Shown here in pieces: positions 43,133-53,996 of a DNA stretch of 64,000 nucleotides. The stretch spans positions 124,001 through 188,000 of the forward strand of contig JBDIVM010000007.1 in the NCBI GenBank assembly GCA_039805905.1, given 5' to 3'. The position numbers were made by a program, and so were the translations under genes. Position 1 is the first letter of the stretch. Each line of letters starts with the position of its first letter. This DNA is from Thermohalobaculum sp039805905 (GTDB lineage Bacteria; Pseudomonadota; Alphaproteobacteria; Rhodobacterales; Rhodobacteraceae). A model generated the notes under the pieces. It worked only from the letters and a program-made list of their open reading frames with translations. It ran no database searches and had not been told where the DNA came from.

Positions 43133-43849
43133 CTACATGCCGGCGATCCCGGCAAGGATGGCATGCGCCGCGGCGCGGGGGTCGGGGGCGGCCCAGACGG
43201 GGCGGCCGACCACGATGTGGTCGGCGCCGGCGGCGAGCGCGGCGGCCGGCGTGGCGATGCGCTTCTGGTCGTCCTGCCCGGCGCCGGCGGGTCGGACGCC
43301 GGGGGTGACGATGAGGCGGCCCGCGGCCTCGGGCAGCGCGCGGATCAGCGCGGCCTCCTGCGGCGAGGCGATCACCCCGTCGGCACCGGCGGCGAGCGCC
43401 CGGCGGGCGCGCTCGAGCGTCAGGTCGGCGACGCTGCCCGGGCGGAGCAGCATCTCGTCGAGGTCGCCCCGGTCGAGCGAGGTGAGGATGGTGACCGCGA
43501 GGATGCGCGTCGGCGCCGCGCCGCGGCCCCGGACGGCGGCGCGGACCACCTGCGGGTCGCCATGCACGGTGAGGAAGTCGGGCGGGAGGAAGTCGGGGCC
43601 GAGGCGGGCGAGGGCGGCGACCGCCTTCTCGACGGTGGCGCCGATGTCGAAGAGCTTCAGGTCGAGGAAGACGCGCTTGCCCTCGGCCTTGAACTCACCG
43701 GCGAGCGCGAGGCCGCCCCCGGCCAGGAGCCCGAGGCCGAGCTTGTAGAAGGAGACCGCGTCACCGAGCTCAGCGGCCACGCGGCGGGCGGCCGGCGCGT
43801 CGGGCAGGTCGAGGGCGACGATCAGGCGGGGGTCGGCGGGTCGGGCCAT
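43133..43849 (-). CDS. pyrF: Orotidine 5'-phosphate decarboxylase
   Basis: TIM-barrel enzyme of 238 residues making UMP, last pyrimidine step. LIVALDLPDAPAARR, the catalytic VFLDLKLFDIGATVEKAV (Lys-Asp array), VTPGVRPAGAGQDDQKR and IVVGRPVW are all present. Standard length. Begins with ATG at 43849, in a minus-strand group with the secreted protein gene upstream. Confidence 0.94.
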   Translation of the reverse strand: MARPADPRLIVALDLPDAPAARRVAAELGDAVSFYKLGLGLLAGGGLALAGEFKAEGKRVFLDLKLFDIGATVEKAVAALARLGPDFLPPDFLTVHGDPQVVRAAVRGRGAAPTRILAVTILTSLDRGDLDEMLLRPGSVADLTLERARRALAAGADGVIASPQEAALIRALPEAAGRLIVTPGVRPAGAGQDDQKRIATPAAALAAGADHIVVGRPVWAAPDPRAAAHAILAGIAGM

Positions 43850-43918
43850 GCGGTACTCCGGGGGCTGCGCGGGGTCTCCATGCCACGCGCGGCGCGGCGG
43901 CGCAACGAAGGAGCAGGG

Positions 43919-44416
43919 TCAGGGAGGTCCAACGAGGGGGGTCAGGTCGCACTCGATTCGCGGATGGCCGCGGGCGCGCGGGTGGTCGAGGTCGAGCAGC
44001 ACGGCGCAGGCGGGCGGGCCGGGCGGGGGCGCGATGCCGTGGCGGGCGAGCGTCTCGGCGAGAACGGCATCGATGCGGGCGGCGCGGGCCTCGGCGGCAG
44101 CAAGCCGGCAGGCGGGCGGGTCGGAGGCGGCGCGGCAGGCGGCCTCCATCCCGGCGCGCCAGTCCGACTGGACCCGGGCCAGCGCCCCGGCGAAGGCGGC
44201 GAGGGTGGCGGCGCCGGCGGTGTAGGCATCGGCGCCGAAGCCGGCAAGGCGGAGGTCCATCACGGTCAACAGCCGGTCGGCCTCGGCGCCCAAGCAGGCG
44301 GCGCGGGCCCCGGGCAGGGTTTCGAGCGCGCAGGGCACGCCGGCCTGCCCGGCGGACAGCGCCGAACAGAGAACCGCCAGTGTCGCCGCCAGCCGCGCAT
44401 GTCTGCCACCCGCCAT
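43919..44416 (-). CDS. Predicted secreted protein, function unknown
   Basis: Protein of 165 residues from ATG 44416. The signal peptide ends near residue 25 (ARLAATLAVLCSALSAGQAG). The mature part is Ala/Arg-rich, with five Cys (CALE, ACLG, ACRA, ACRL, CAVLL), and a helical core with MEAACRAASDPPACRLAAAE that recalls DUF1311/lysozyme-inhibitor-like proteins, but the match is not certain. It lies 69 bp upstream of pyrF. Confidence 0.55.
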   Translation of the reverse strand: MAGGRHARLAATLAVLCSALSAGQAGVPCALETLPGARAACLGAEADRLLTVMDLRLAGFGADAYTAGAATLAAFAGALARVQSDWRAGMEAACRAASDPPACRLAAAEARAARIDAVLAETLARHGIAPPPGPPACAVLLDLDHPRARGHPRIECDLTPLVGPP

Positions 44417-44622
44417 CCGTCGCCTCCGGCCGTCGCGCGTGCCTGCGACGATTGGGACATGCGGCGCGTGAAGATTCGGTTCACCCGGGCCGTTGCACAA
44501 GGCCGGCGCAGCCCCCACATCGAGGCGGAGGGGCATGCCTTGAAGGGTGCCCATGACACTGAGGCGACAGCCCCGCGGGCCGATCTGCCGGACGCCGGGC
44601 GAACGTGCTTGAGGAGTGACGC

Positions 44623-47235
<2,613 letters not shown>

Positions 47236-47345
47236 GCGACCGGAGGCCCATGAGACATCAGGGCGTGCCTTGCGGCGCGCCCTCGGTGATTTCTGGTTCG
47301 AGCCCGTCCGCATGGAGCGGCAGCCGCCCTGACGATCGCCCCGGA

Positions 47346-47840
47346 TCAGGGCAGAAGCACCCTGTCGATCACGTGGATGACGCCGTTCGACGCCTCGATG
47401 TCGGCAGCGACCACATGGGCATCGTTGACGATCACGCCGCTGGTGGCGTTCACGGCGAGCGGCCGGCCCTGAACGGTCGCGCGTGCGACGCGCTTGCCGG
47501 CGATGTCGCCCGACATCACCTTGCCGGGCACGACATGGTAGGTCAGGATCGCCACCAGCCTGTCGCGGTTCTCCGGCTTCAGCAGGGACTCCACGGTGCC
47601 CGCGGGCATCTGCGCGAAGGCGTCGTCGGTGGGGGCGAAGACGGTGAAGGCGCCCTCGCCCTTCAGGGTGTCGATCAGGCCGGCCGCCTGGACGGCAGCC
47701 ACAAGGGTTCCGAAGCTGCCGGCGGCGACGGCGGTGTCGACGATGTCGGCCTTGTCGGAGGCCGTAGCGGGCAGGCTGCCGAGAGCGCCGAAGGCGAACA
47801 CGGCGGCAGCCAGCGAATGGAGCACGGTTCTGCGAAGCAT
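47346..47840 (-). CDS. Secreted fasciclin-domain protein
   Basis: Protein of 164 residues with signal peptide (residues 1-28, LHSLAAAVFAFGALGSLPAT). One FAS1 domain: FGTLVAAVQAAGLIDTLKGE, FTVFAPTDDAFAQMP, ILTYHVVPGKVMSGD and GVIHVIDRVLLP. Such proteins mediate adhesion or have surface/periplasmic roles. Convergent with clpB. Confidence 0.9.
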   Translation of the reverse strand: MLRRTVLHSLAAAVFAFGALGSLPATASDKADIVDTAVAAGSFGTLVAAVQAAGLIDTLKGEGAFTVFAPTDDAFAQMPAGTVESLLKPENRDRLVAILTYHVVPGKVMSGDIAGKRVARATVQGRPLAVNATSGVIVNDAHVVAADIEASNGVIHVIDRVLLP

Positions 47841-47952
47841 GGTCAATCCCCTGCGGAGGTCACGGCCAGTGCCGCGTGGCATTGCCGGTCGATACGCGGA
47901 AGATGGCTGAACGGGATCCCCTGCATGGGGGCGGTGCCTGCCCCGCGCCCCG

Positions 47953-48333
47953 CTACCGGTCCGTGGTCGTTGAAGCGCCCGACTGACTGGTCGTCCGGCA
48001 GACATAGAGCGCGATGTAGCCGCTGACCGAGCCGTGTTCCAGCGGCACGAAGGGGCTGTTGACGTAGATGCCGGCAAGCTCCTCGGGCGTGGGCGCATTG
48101 CCGGTGTAGCGGAAGGTCCAGTCCCGGCAGCTGATCTCGCGCCGGGCATAGGTGGTGCCCTGCGAGCCGGTCCGCCGGGTGGTGATCTCGACGATTCCGC
48201 CGCTGAGGTCGCGGCGCCCGATCTCCTCGTAGACCGTATTCGGGTCCTTGAGCACCCGTATGATCTCGCCTGCCGGCGCCGGTCCGTGCGGCAGGAGCAG
48301 GAACGGGGCAAGTGCGAGGATCCGCCAGCGCAT
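47953..48333 (-). CDS. Small secreted protein, function unknown
   Basis: Protein of 126 residues from ATG 48333. Signal peptide about 1-22 (RWRILALAPFLLLPHGPAPA). The mature part is beta-rich with two Cys (SCRDW, VCRTT) that could form a disulfide, and begins with IIRVLKDPNTVYEEIGRRDL. No family is recognised. Confidence 0.55.
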   Translation of the reverse strand: MRWRILALAPFLLLPHGPAPAGEIIRVLKDPNTVYEEIGRRDLSGGIVEITTRRTGSQGTTYARREISCRDWTFRYTGNAPTPEELAGIYVNSPFVPLEHGSVSGYIALYVCRTTSQSGASTTTDR

Positions 48334-48486
48334 GATCACTCTCCAGGGTCGCGGCGCATGGTTCGCCGGGCCGCCGACCGCAGCAGGCGGCGCGCCGGAA
48401 GTCAACAGGGGATCGCCGCCGCGCGCCGGCCCCCGACGGGCCGGCCAACCGGTCGTACCCGCCTCCGCCCGGCGCGGTTCCCGGCC

Positions 48487-49128
48487 TCAGTCGGCCGCGA
48501 AGCAGTAGAAGAGCCCGGCTCCGCCCGTGCCCCGGAGCGCCTCCTGGCTGCAGCCGCGCGAGGCATGGGCCGAGTTCCACGAGGTGTTGCCGCCGCCATG
48601 GCGGTCGTGGTGGCCGACGATGGCCGAGCCCTCGCCGTTCGAGGTCCAGTTGGAGCAGGTCTTGTCGCCTTCCTGCCATGGCCAGAAGGCCATGCCGTCC
48701 TCCTGCGTGCCGGTCAGGATGTCGTGCTCGTTCACGTCGTCGTAACGGCCCTTGATGCGGTTGCCGTTCTCGTCGAGCGCCGTGCGCAGGTAGATGTTCG
48801 GCAGGATGTGGAGCTGGTCGAGGTCGGTCGCGATGAGCTCGCCGAGCGCGTTGTGCCACGGGCCCTGGCCGATGCGCTCGCGCGCCGAGATGCCGCGCTT
48901 GCCGTCGGCCTGGGTCGAGAGATAGGCGCGCCAGGTATGGCCGGTGGATCCGGCCGCCCCGGCCAGCTTCTGGCAATGCGCGTCGGCGCCTTCGAGGCCG
49001 CCGAGATTGGCACCGTCGCCCGTGCCGACGCTGGTGATGAAAAAGGTCATGCCCTGCGCCTGCGCCGGAGCGGAAATCGCACCGAGGCCCAGTGCGGCAC
49101 CTGTGACAATGACTGCGGCAAGTTTCAT
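48487..49128 (-). CDS. Secreted lectin/endostatin-like protein
   Basis: Protein of 213 residues with signal peptide (1-25, VIVTGAALGLGAISAPAQAQ). The mature domain opens GTGDGANLGGLEGADAHCQK, and has HTWRAYLSTQADGK, CSNWTSNGEGSAIVGHHDRH and a final Cys-rich YCFAAD, the pattern of C-type-lectin-fold/collagenase NC10-endostatin-like bacterial proteins. GGGAGG lies 6 bp before ATG 49128. Function probably surface or extracellular; unproved. Confidence 0.8.
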   Translation of the reverse strand: MKLAAVIVTGAALGLGAISAPAQAQGMTFFITSVGTGDGANLGGLEGADAHCQKLAGAAGSTGHTWRAYLSTQADGKRGISARERIGQGPWHNALGELIATDLDQLHILPNIYLRTALDENGNRIKGRYDDVNEHDILTGTQEDGMAFWPWQEGDKTCSNWTSNGEGSAIVGHHDRHGGGNTSWNSAHASRGCSQEALRGTGGAGLFYCFAAD

Positions 49129-49307
49129 CGGTTCCTCCCAAATGGTCCTGATGCGCCGGGAGTCTACGATAGCACACCGGGCGGGGCCGATCACGATTGC
49201 TTGGCGGACACTGCGGGCGCGGGGGCGGTCCGGAAGGGCGAGCCCCGCTCGGCAGCGCCGCTCGGCAGCCCCTGCTGGTCGGCACGCTCGGCGCCTGCGC
49301 CCGGCGG
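49129..49307. other. Intergenic, no gene seen
   Basis: About 180 bp between the lectin-like gene and the possible small membrane gene, GC-rich with no convincing frame. The lectin-like promoter should lie here. Together with 49437-49710 it makes a long low-information gap. Confidence 0.4.
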
Positions 49308-49436
49308 CTACCAGCTCCGCCCGACCAGGAAGCCCGCCATGAAGGCGACGCAGCCGAAGATGAGGGTGACCGTGACGATCACCCAGAGCGGTGCCGTATC
49401 CGGGTTCGGATCCGGGCGCTTCAGCGGATGCTTCAC
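49308..49436 (-). CDS. Possible 42-aa single-helix membrane protein
   Basis: From GTG 49436: a 17-residue polar, Pro/basic leader (VKHPLKRPDPNPDTAPL) then one membrane helix (WVIVTVTLIFGCVAFMAGFL) and VGRSW-stop. No strong ribosome site. It fits the style of small tail-anchored-like proteins, but a chance frame in GC-rich DNA cannot be excluded. Confidence 0.4.
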   Translation of the reverse strand: MKHPLKRPDPNPDTAPLWVIVTVTLIFGCVAFMAGFLVGRSW

Positions 49437-49710
49437 CGGGCCTGTCCACCGGGCCGGACGGCCGGCCTCCGCCTGCAGGCGGCAAGCGCGGCTGCCGCGG
49501 CAGGGGGCCGGTCACGCAGCGGGCGGCGGGGCTGGCATCTTCGGCGCGACTCGCACACGTGCGGGATCCTCCATTCGTGCCACGCCGGCCCGCGGCGGAG
49601 TCCGGTGGCTGTTCGGTGGGGCGGACGCCATTCTGGCTGCTCTGATCGCTGGCTCCGGCGCCGACGGCCATGATGGCGAATGCCTGTGGCGCAAGCCCGG
49701 AGTCGGGGAT

Positions 49711-49758
49711 CGTGCAATAAATCGCACGTATTGTGCCATATGTTGCGCGTGCATTGCA
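49711..49758. promoter_or_regulatory. Cluster of inverted repeats upstream of the repressor-like gene
   Basis: CGTGC-N8-GCACG at 49711-49728; GCAC-N5-GTGC at 49724-49736; TGCAAT (49713-49718) and ATTGCA (49753-49758). The AT-rich 48-bp block sits just before the start of the helix-turn-helix protein and looks like an autoregulatory operator/promoter. Confidence 0.4.
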
Positions 49759-49785
49759 AGTCTCGATATGGCTAGCGTGCGGCGC

Positions 49786-50487
49786 ATGACACAGGCGCCG
49801 CTCGATCTTCTGACGCGAACCGTCCGCGCAGCGGTGCAGGCCGAGGGGTTGCGCGCGTTCTCCGAGCGCACGCGGATCCCGCTCGGCGTGGTGCGCGGGG
49901 CGCTGCGCGGGCAGAACCTGACGGCGGCGTCGATCGCCATGCTCGCCGAGGCTCTCGGCTTCGTGTTTTATGTCGGACCGCCTTTGGCAGGCGCAGCCCC
50001 CGGCGGCACGCCGGCCGCGGCGCCGGGGCTGGCCGAGGAGGCCGCGATCTTCCGCATGATGCCGGCGGCGCCCGGCGGCTGGGCCCGGCTCGACCGGCCG
50101 GCGCCGGCGGGGCCGTTCTTCCTGCGCCGCGACACCGGAGCGGACGAGGCCGGGGCGGAGCCCTACTGCCTGGTCGACCCCGCGGCGGAACTCGTCCCGG
50201 AGAGGCCGGTCTATCTCGAGGACCGCGAGGGCCGGTCGGCGATCGGCCGCTTCCTGGGCACCGACCCGGCAACCGGATGGATCCGGGTTCTGCGCCACGG
50301 CGCGGCGATGGTCGACGAGCGGGCGCCGGGCGCGCTCCGCCGCGTCGCCGCGGTGACCTGGACCGGCCGGACTCCGCCCTCGGCGGAACTGGCCGGCGCC
50401 GCGGTGCCGCGCCGCAGGCCAAGCCGGCAGGATGTCGACGCCGCCCTGGCGGAGTTGCGCGCCCGGCTGCTGCAGATGCTAGGCTAG
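49786..50487 (+). CDS. HTH repressor-like protein with S24-type C-terminus
   Basis: Protein of 233 residues. The N-terminus (1-65) contains an HTH-like region FSERTRIPLGVVRGALRGQN and LTAASIAMLAEALGFVFYVG. A linker rich in Ala/Pro/Gly follows. The C-terminal part (about 120-215), with YCLVDPAAELVPERPVYLED and WIRVLRHGA, resembles the S24/LexA-CI fold but no Ser-Lys catalytic dyad is evident. An alternative start at ATG 49768 adds six residues. Looks like a phage-type or stand-alone regulator; no phage genes are nearby. Confidence 0.55.
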   Translation: MTQAPLDLLTRTVRAAVQAEGLRAFSERTRIPLGVVRGALRGQNLTAASIAMLAEALGFVFYVGPPLAGAAPGGTPAAAPGLAEEAAIFRMMPAAPGGWARLDRPAPAGPFFLRRDTGADEAGAEPYCLVDPAAELVPERPVYLEDREGRSAIGRFLGTDPATGWIRVLRHGAAMVDERAPGALRRVAAVTWTGRTPPSAELAGAAVPRRRPSRQDVDAALAELRARLLQMLG

Positions 50488-50532
50488 GCCGCGTGCCGGA
50501 GCTGCCGTCCGGCCCGGCAATCGGAGGCGCGC

Positions 50533-51090
50533 ATGAAGAAGGTCCAGGTCCAGGGCGTGCACCACATCACGCTGAACGGCGCCGACCGGCAGACCTCGGT
50601 CGATTTCTGGGAGGGTGTGCTGGGAATGCCGCTGGTGTTCGAGCAGCCGAACCTCGACGACCATTCGGTCAACCACCTCTATTTCGACCCGGGCGACGGT
50701 CGGCTGATCACCGTCTTCACGAAGGAGGACCGCAAGGTGGGCGAGCGCGTGCGCGACCAGGTCGGCTCGGTGCATCACCTGGCCTTCCATGTGAGCCTCG
50801 CCACCTACCGGCAGACGGTCGCCCGGCTGGATGCACGGGGGATCGCGCATACGGGCGAGATCGACCGGGGCTTCATGTGGTCTATCTACTTCCGCGAGCC
50901 CTGCGGGCTCAGGCTCGAGCTTGCGGCGTGGAAGTTCGAGCCGCCGCCGGGGCTGGGCCATGCGCAGATCCTGCGCCGGGCGCACGACCTGCGGGTCGCG
51001 CGCGGGGCGCTGAACATCGAGGATGTGGACCTCGCCGATGCCATCGGGGCGCTGATGGCAGAGCGGGGCTCGAGCCTCTCCGGAACGTGA
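50533..51090 (+). CDS. VOC-superfamily protein (glyoxalase/extradiol dioxygenase-like)
   Basis: Protein of 185 residues with a vicinal-oxygen-chelate fold. Likely metal ligands: His of QGVHHITLNG, His of GSVHHLAFHVS and Glu of CGLRLELAAW. The other motif VDFWEGVLGMPLVFEQPN is typical. Substrate unknown; ring-cleaving dioxygenases and glyoxalases share the pattern. Start ATG 50533 after GGAGG-like bases, 45 bp after the repressor-like gene. Confidence 0.85.
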   Translation: MKKVQVQGVHHITLNGADRQTSVDFWEGVLGMPLVFEQPNLDDHSVNHLYFDPGDGRLITVFTKEDRKVGERVRDQVGSVHHLAFHVSLATYRQTVARLDARGIAHTGEIDRGFMWSIYFREPCGLRLELAAWKFEPPPGLGHAQILRRAHDLRVARGALNIEDVDLADAIGALMAERGSSLSGT

Positions 51091-51178
51091 GGGCCGCCGC
51101 ACCTGCCCGCGAAGCGGCCTGGCGCGACCGGGACGCAACACATCCGCATGTCTGTGTTTTCATGAATCGGCAAGCCTG

Positions 51179-51207
51179 TTGAAGGGATAAGCGCTCACAG
51201 TTAAGAG
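51179..51207 (+). promoter_or_regulatory. Candidate promoter for the first micro-protein
   Basis: TTGAAG (51179-51184), 17-bp spacer, TAAGAG (51202-51207), about 33 bp before the ATG at 51240. A good sigma-70/32-type match. Confidence 0.45.
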
Positions 51208-51239
51208 GAATGTTGAGCAGACAACGACAAGAGGCAAAA

Positions 51240-51458
51240 ATGGCCGACGGAAGCGGAAAGACCGAGCATCTGGTGGGGCGCCTCAGCGCGGCGGAGCGGC
51301 GGTCGCTCCGCACGCTGGAGGCGGGGCGGCGGCGCGAGGCGATCCCGGCCCGCCACGAGGAGAAGCTGATCGAGCTCGGCCTCGCCGAGCTGGTCGGCGG
51401 CGCGCCGGACCTGACCGGCGCCGGGCGCCGTGTGCTGGCCATGATCGGCGGCTGGTAG
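51240..51458 (+). CDS. 72-aa winged-helix-like micro-protein (paralog 1)
   Basis: Protein of 72 residues. RLSAAERRSLRTLEAGRRRE, then ARHEEKLIELGLAELVGGAP and DLTGAGRRVL: the LxxLGLAEL...DLTxAGR pattern is like the recognition helix and wing of winged-helix regulators, but a complete domain would need more residues. GAGG lies 6 bp before the ATG. It is 51% identical to the next small gene over about 60 residues. No family recognised. Confidence 0.6.
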   Translation: MADGSGKTEHLVGRLSAAERRSLRTLEAGRRREAIPARHEEKLIELGLAELVGGAPDLTGAGRRVLAMIGGW

Positions 51459-51659
51459 GCGGCGGTGCGCCGCGCTGCCTGTAGCCGGATTGCATCACCC
51501 TCACGAATCGTTGCGCCCCGCCACTGCTCGGCCACGTGGGAAACACATTGCTGAAGGGTTATCTGAACGTCCGGCAGCGGTGTCTCAGAGCGGGACGCCG
51601 GGGCCGGTTCGGGGTGGGTCTCATGTTGCGGATGGAGTGGCCGCGCGATGTGGAGCAGG

Positions 51660-51857
51660 ATGAAAGGGCTGACCGAAAGGTTGACGCCCGACGAGAAGTC
51701 TTCCCTTGAAACACTGGACCGGGGGCCGCTGCGCCAGCGGATTCCGTTCCCCCATGCCGAGCGGCTGCTGTCCCTCGGCCTGGCAGAGCTGAGCTTCGGC
51801 CGGCTGGACCTGACCAGCGCCGGACGCCACGCGCTGGCCGAGCTGCGCGGGGCGTGA
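51660..51857 (+). CDS. 65-aa winged-helix-like micro-protein (paralog 2)
   Basis: Protein of 65 residues from ATG 51660 (ATG 51648 is an alternative). GLTERLTPDEKSSLETLDRG, then AERLLSLGLAELSFGRLDLT and SAGRHALAELRG. Clearly homologous to the upstream micro-protein (31 identical of about 61 aligned residues) and 190 bp downstream, so a tandem duplication. Whether they bind DNA or partner proteins is unknown. Confidence 0.6.
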   Translation: MKGLTERLTPDEKSSLETLDRGPLRQRIPFPHAERLLSLGLAELSFGRLDLTSAGRHALAELRGA

Positions 51858-51980
51858 GGTGCCGGAACGGAGTTCGCCACGGGAACGGGGCCAGGGCTGG
51901 CAGGCGTGCTGCCGGATCGATCGCTGCCGGGCCGCAGGATCCTGCGTCCGGCTCCCGGTCGGGACCGGACGCAGCGTCAT

Positions 51981-52361
51981 TCAGAACGCGGATTTCCACT
52001 GCTCGGTATCGACGAACCAGCGCTCCTCGCGGACCTTGTCGCCGGCGAACCGGAACAGGACTGCCAGCTGGCTGCCGCCGGGGATCCGGTCGCATTTCCA
52101 GTCGATGACCGATACGACCTCGGCGCCGTCGCCGATCTCGCGGACCGAGGTGATGGCGAAGCCGGGCGGCAGGGCGGTGCCGAGATTGTTCAGGGCGTCG
52201 CGGAACGCGGCCCTGCCCTGCAGCAGGTCGTTCTGGCCGGGCATCACGAAGATCATGTCCGCGGTGTAGTCGGCGATCAGCGTGTCCCAGTCGCCGCGTG
52301 CGACGGCCTCCCATCCGCGCTGCACGATATCGGCACTGCCGGCTGTGCGGGTCTTGAGCAT
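51981..52361 (-). CDS. SnoaL/NTF2-like protein
   Basis: Protein of 126 residues of the cone-shaped SnoaL-like (nuclear transport factor 2) fold. VQRGWEAVARGDWDTLIADY, TADMIFVMPGQNDLLQGRAA, then DWKCDRIPGGSQLAVLFRFA and EERWFVDTEQWKSAF are typical of polyketide-cyclase/ketosteroid-isomerase-like small enzymes. AGGAGG precedes the ATG at 52361. Divergent from the LuxR-HTH/TPR gene. Substrate unknown. Confidence 0.82.
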   Translation of the reverse strand: MLKTRTAGSADIVQRGWEAVARGDWDTLIADYTADMIFVMPGQNDLLQGRAAFRDALNNLGTALPPGFAITSVREIGDGAEVVSVIDWKCDRIPGGSQLAVLFRFAGDKVREERWFVDTEQWKSAF

Positions 52362-52453
52362 CGTCTGCCTCCTTGCGTTGCGATTGTGCTGCAAGGCTAG
52401 GCGGTCTAGCCTCGGGCCGGTATCGGACGGATGATGTAATCCGGTTCCGGCAT

Positions 52454-53968
52454 ATGCATGATTTCCGATACGGCACCTGCACCAGGTGCGGGAGATTGCG
52501 TGCACCATCGGAGGTTCGCGGGGGGAAGTTGGACAGGTCCGAGCCGAAGATCGCGCCGCTGAGCCCGAGGGAGAGGGAAATCGCCGCGGCCTTTGCAGCG
52601 GGCGAAACCCATAACGCGATTGCCGCGCGGCTCTGCATCGCGCCGTCGACCGTGCGGACGCATCTGACGACCATCTACCGGAAGCTCGGCGTCTCGTCGA
52701 AGCTGGAGTTGCACAAATGCCTGGAGAGCGGTGCCCGCGATCCCGAGGCAGCCCGTCAGCCGTTCCCGGCGCGGCCAGACAAGCCGTCGATCGCGGTGCT
52801 GGCCTTCGCAAACATGTCCGGCGACCCCGGGCAGGAGTACTTTTCGGACGGGATCTCCGAGGACATCATCACGGCGCTGTCGCGCTCGCCCTGGCTCTTC
52901 GTCATCGCCCGCAACACGACCTTCACCTACAAGGGCCAGAACGCCGACGTGCGGCAGATCGCGGACGAGCTTGGCGTCAGGTTCGTGCTCGAGGGCAGCG
53001 TCCGGCGGGCCGGCGACCGGATCAGGGTCACGGCGCAGCTGATCGACGGCACGACCGGCGGGCATGTCTGGTCGGAACGCTATGACGGCCGGCTCACCGA
53101 CGTGTTCGACCTGCAGGACGAGATCACCCGGAACGTCGTCGCCTCGATCCAGACCCGGGTCCACCTGACCGCGACGGACGAGCCGGTCGAGCGCAGCGCG
53201 CGGCCCGACCTGACGGTCTGGGAACTGACCATGCGGGCCTGGCACCTGCTCTACGATTTCACGCCCGAGGCGTTCGCGACCGCCCGTGCCCTGCTCGAAC
53301 GCGCGCTCGCCCGCGATCCGGACAGTGCCGAGGCCACCATGGTGCTCTCGCTGATCCATCACCACACCGCGCTGATGGGGTTCGCGGACGACTTCACCGC
53401 CACGATGACGACGGCCCACGAGCTCGGACGGCGCGCGACCCGGCTGGACCAGCGCAACGAATATGCCCACTGGGCCTTCGGCATCAGTGGCTGGGGTCTT
53501 CACCGCCACGAGGAATCGATCGCCGCACTGGAGCGGGCGGTGGAGCTCAATCCGAACTGTTCGCTGGCCTATGGCAGCCTCGGGACGGCGCTGGCGCTGG
53601 TCGGCCGCACCGACGAGGCGATCGTCAATCAGCAGATCGCCATCCGCTCGAACCCGCGCGACCCCAGCATCTTCTTCCGCTTCAGCGGGATGGCCATTGC
53701 GCATTATCTGGCCGGCCGGTTCGATGACGCTGCCGACTGGGCCGGTCGCGCGATCCACCGGATGCCGCAATGGTACCTCGCGCATTTCCTCGTCGCGGCC
53801 AGTCACCAGCGGGCGGGGCGGCACGAGGCCGCGCGCGCCGCGATCGCGCGCTGCCGCGAGCTGCTGCCCGGCGCCTCCGTCGCGGACATCGACCGGGTTC
53901 CCCTGAGGGACCCGGCTGCGATGGGACTGCTGCGCCACTGCCTGCGCGAGGCGGGGCTGCCGGGGTGA
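52454..53968 (+). CDS. LuxR-HTH / FlgO-like (TolB-type) / TPR regulator
   Basis: Protein of 504 residues. HTH LuxR domain (about 36-95): LSPREREIAAAFAAGETHNA, then IAARLCIAPSTVRTHLTTIY. Linker, then a TolB-like/FlgO-like domain (about 115-235) with SIAVLAFANMSGDPGQEYFS, DGISEDIITALSRSPWLFVI and LEGSVRRAGDRIRVTAQL; and TPR repeats (about 285-500) with ALERAVELNPNCSLAYGSLG. Membership is that of the adenylate-cyclase-associated family of predicted regulators. The start is uncertain (ATG 52454 chosen). The regulated genes are unknown; the neighbouring SnoaL-like gene is divergent. Confidence 0.8.
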   Translation: MHDFRYGTCTRCGRLRAPSEVRGGKLDRSEPKIAPLSPREREIAAAFAAGETHNAIAARLCIAPSTVRTHLTTIYRKLGVSSKLELHKCLESGARDPEAARQPFPARPDKPSIAVLAFANMSGDPGQEYFSDGISEDIITALSRSPWLFVIARNTTFTYKGQNADVRQIADELGVRFVLEGSVRRAGDRIRVTAQLIDGTTGGHVWSERYDGRLTDVFDLQDEITRNVVASIQTRVHLTATDEPVERSARPDLTVWELTMRAWHLLYDFTPEAFATARALLERALARDPDSAEATMVLSLIHHHTALMGFADDFTATMTTAHELGRRATRLDQRNEYAHWAFGISGWGLHRHEESIAALERAVELNPNCSLAYGSLGTALALVGRTDEAIVNQQIAIRSNPRDPSIFFRFSGMAIAHYLAGRFDDAADWAGRAIHRMPQWYLAHFLVAASHQRAGRHEAARAAIARCRELLPGASVADIDRVPLRDPAAMGLLRHCLREAGLPG

Positions 53969-53996
53969 GGCGCAGGATAGCTCCGGCCCGCCCGCC

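Noticed and set aside
44417..44622. Heat-shock (RpoH) promoter for clpB
   Set aside because: A CTTGAA occurs, but no -10 at an appropriate spacing was found.
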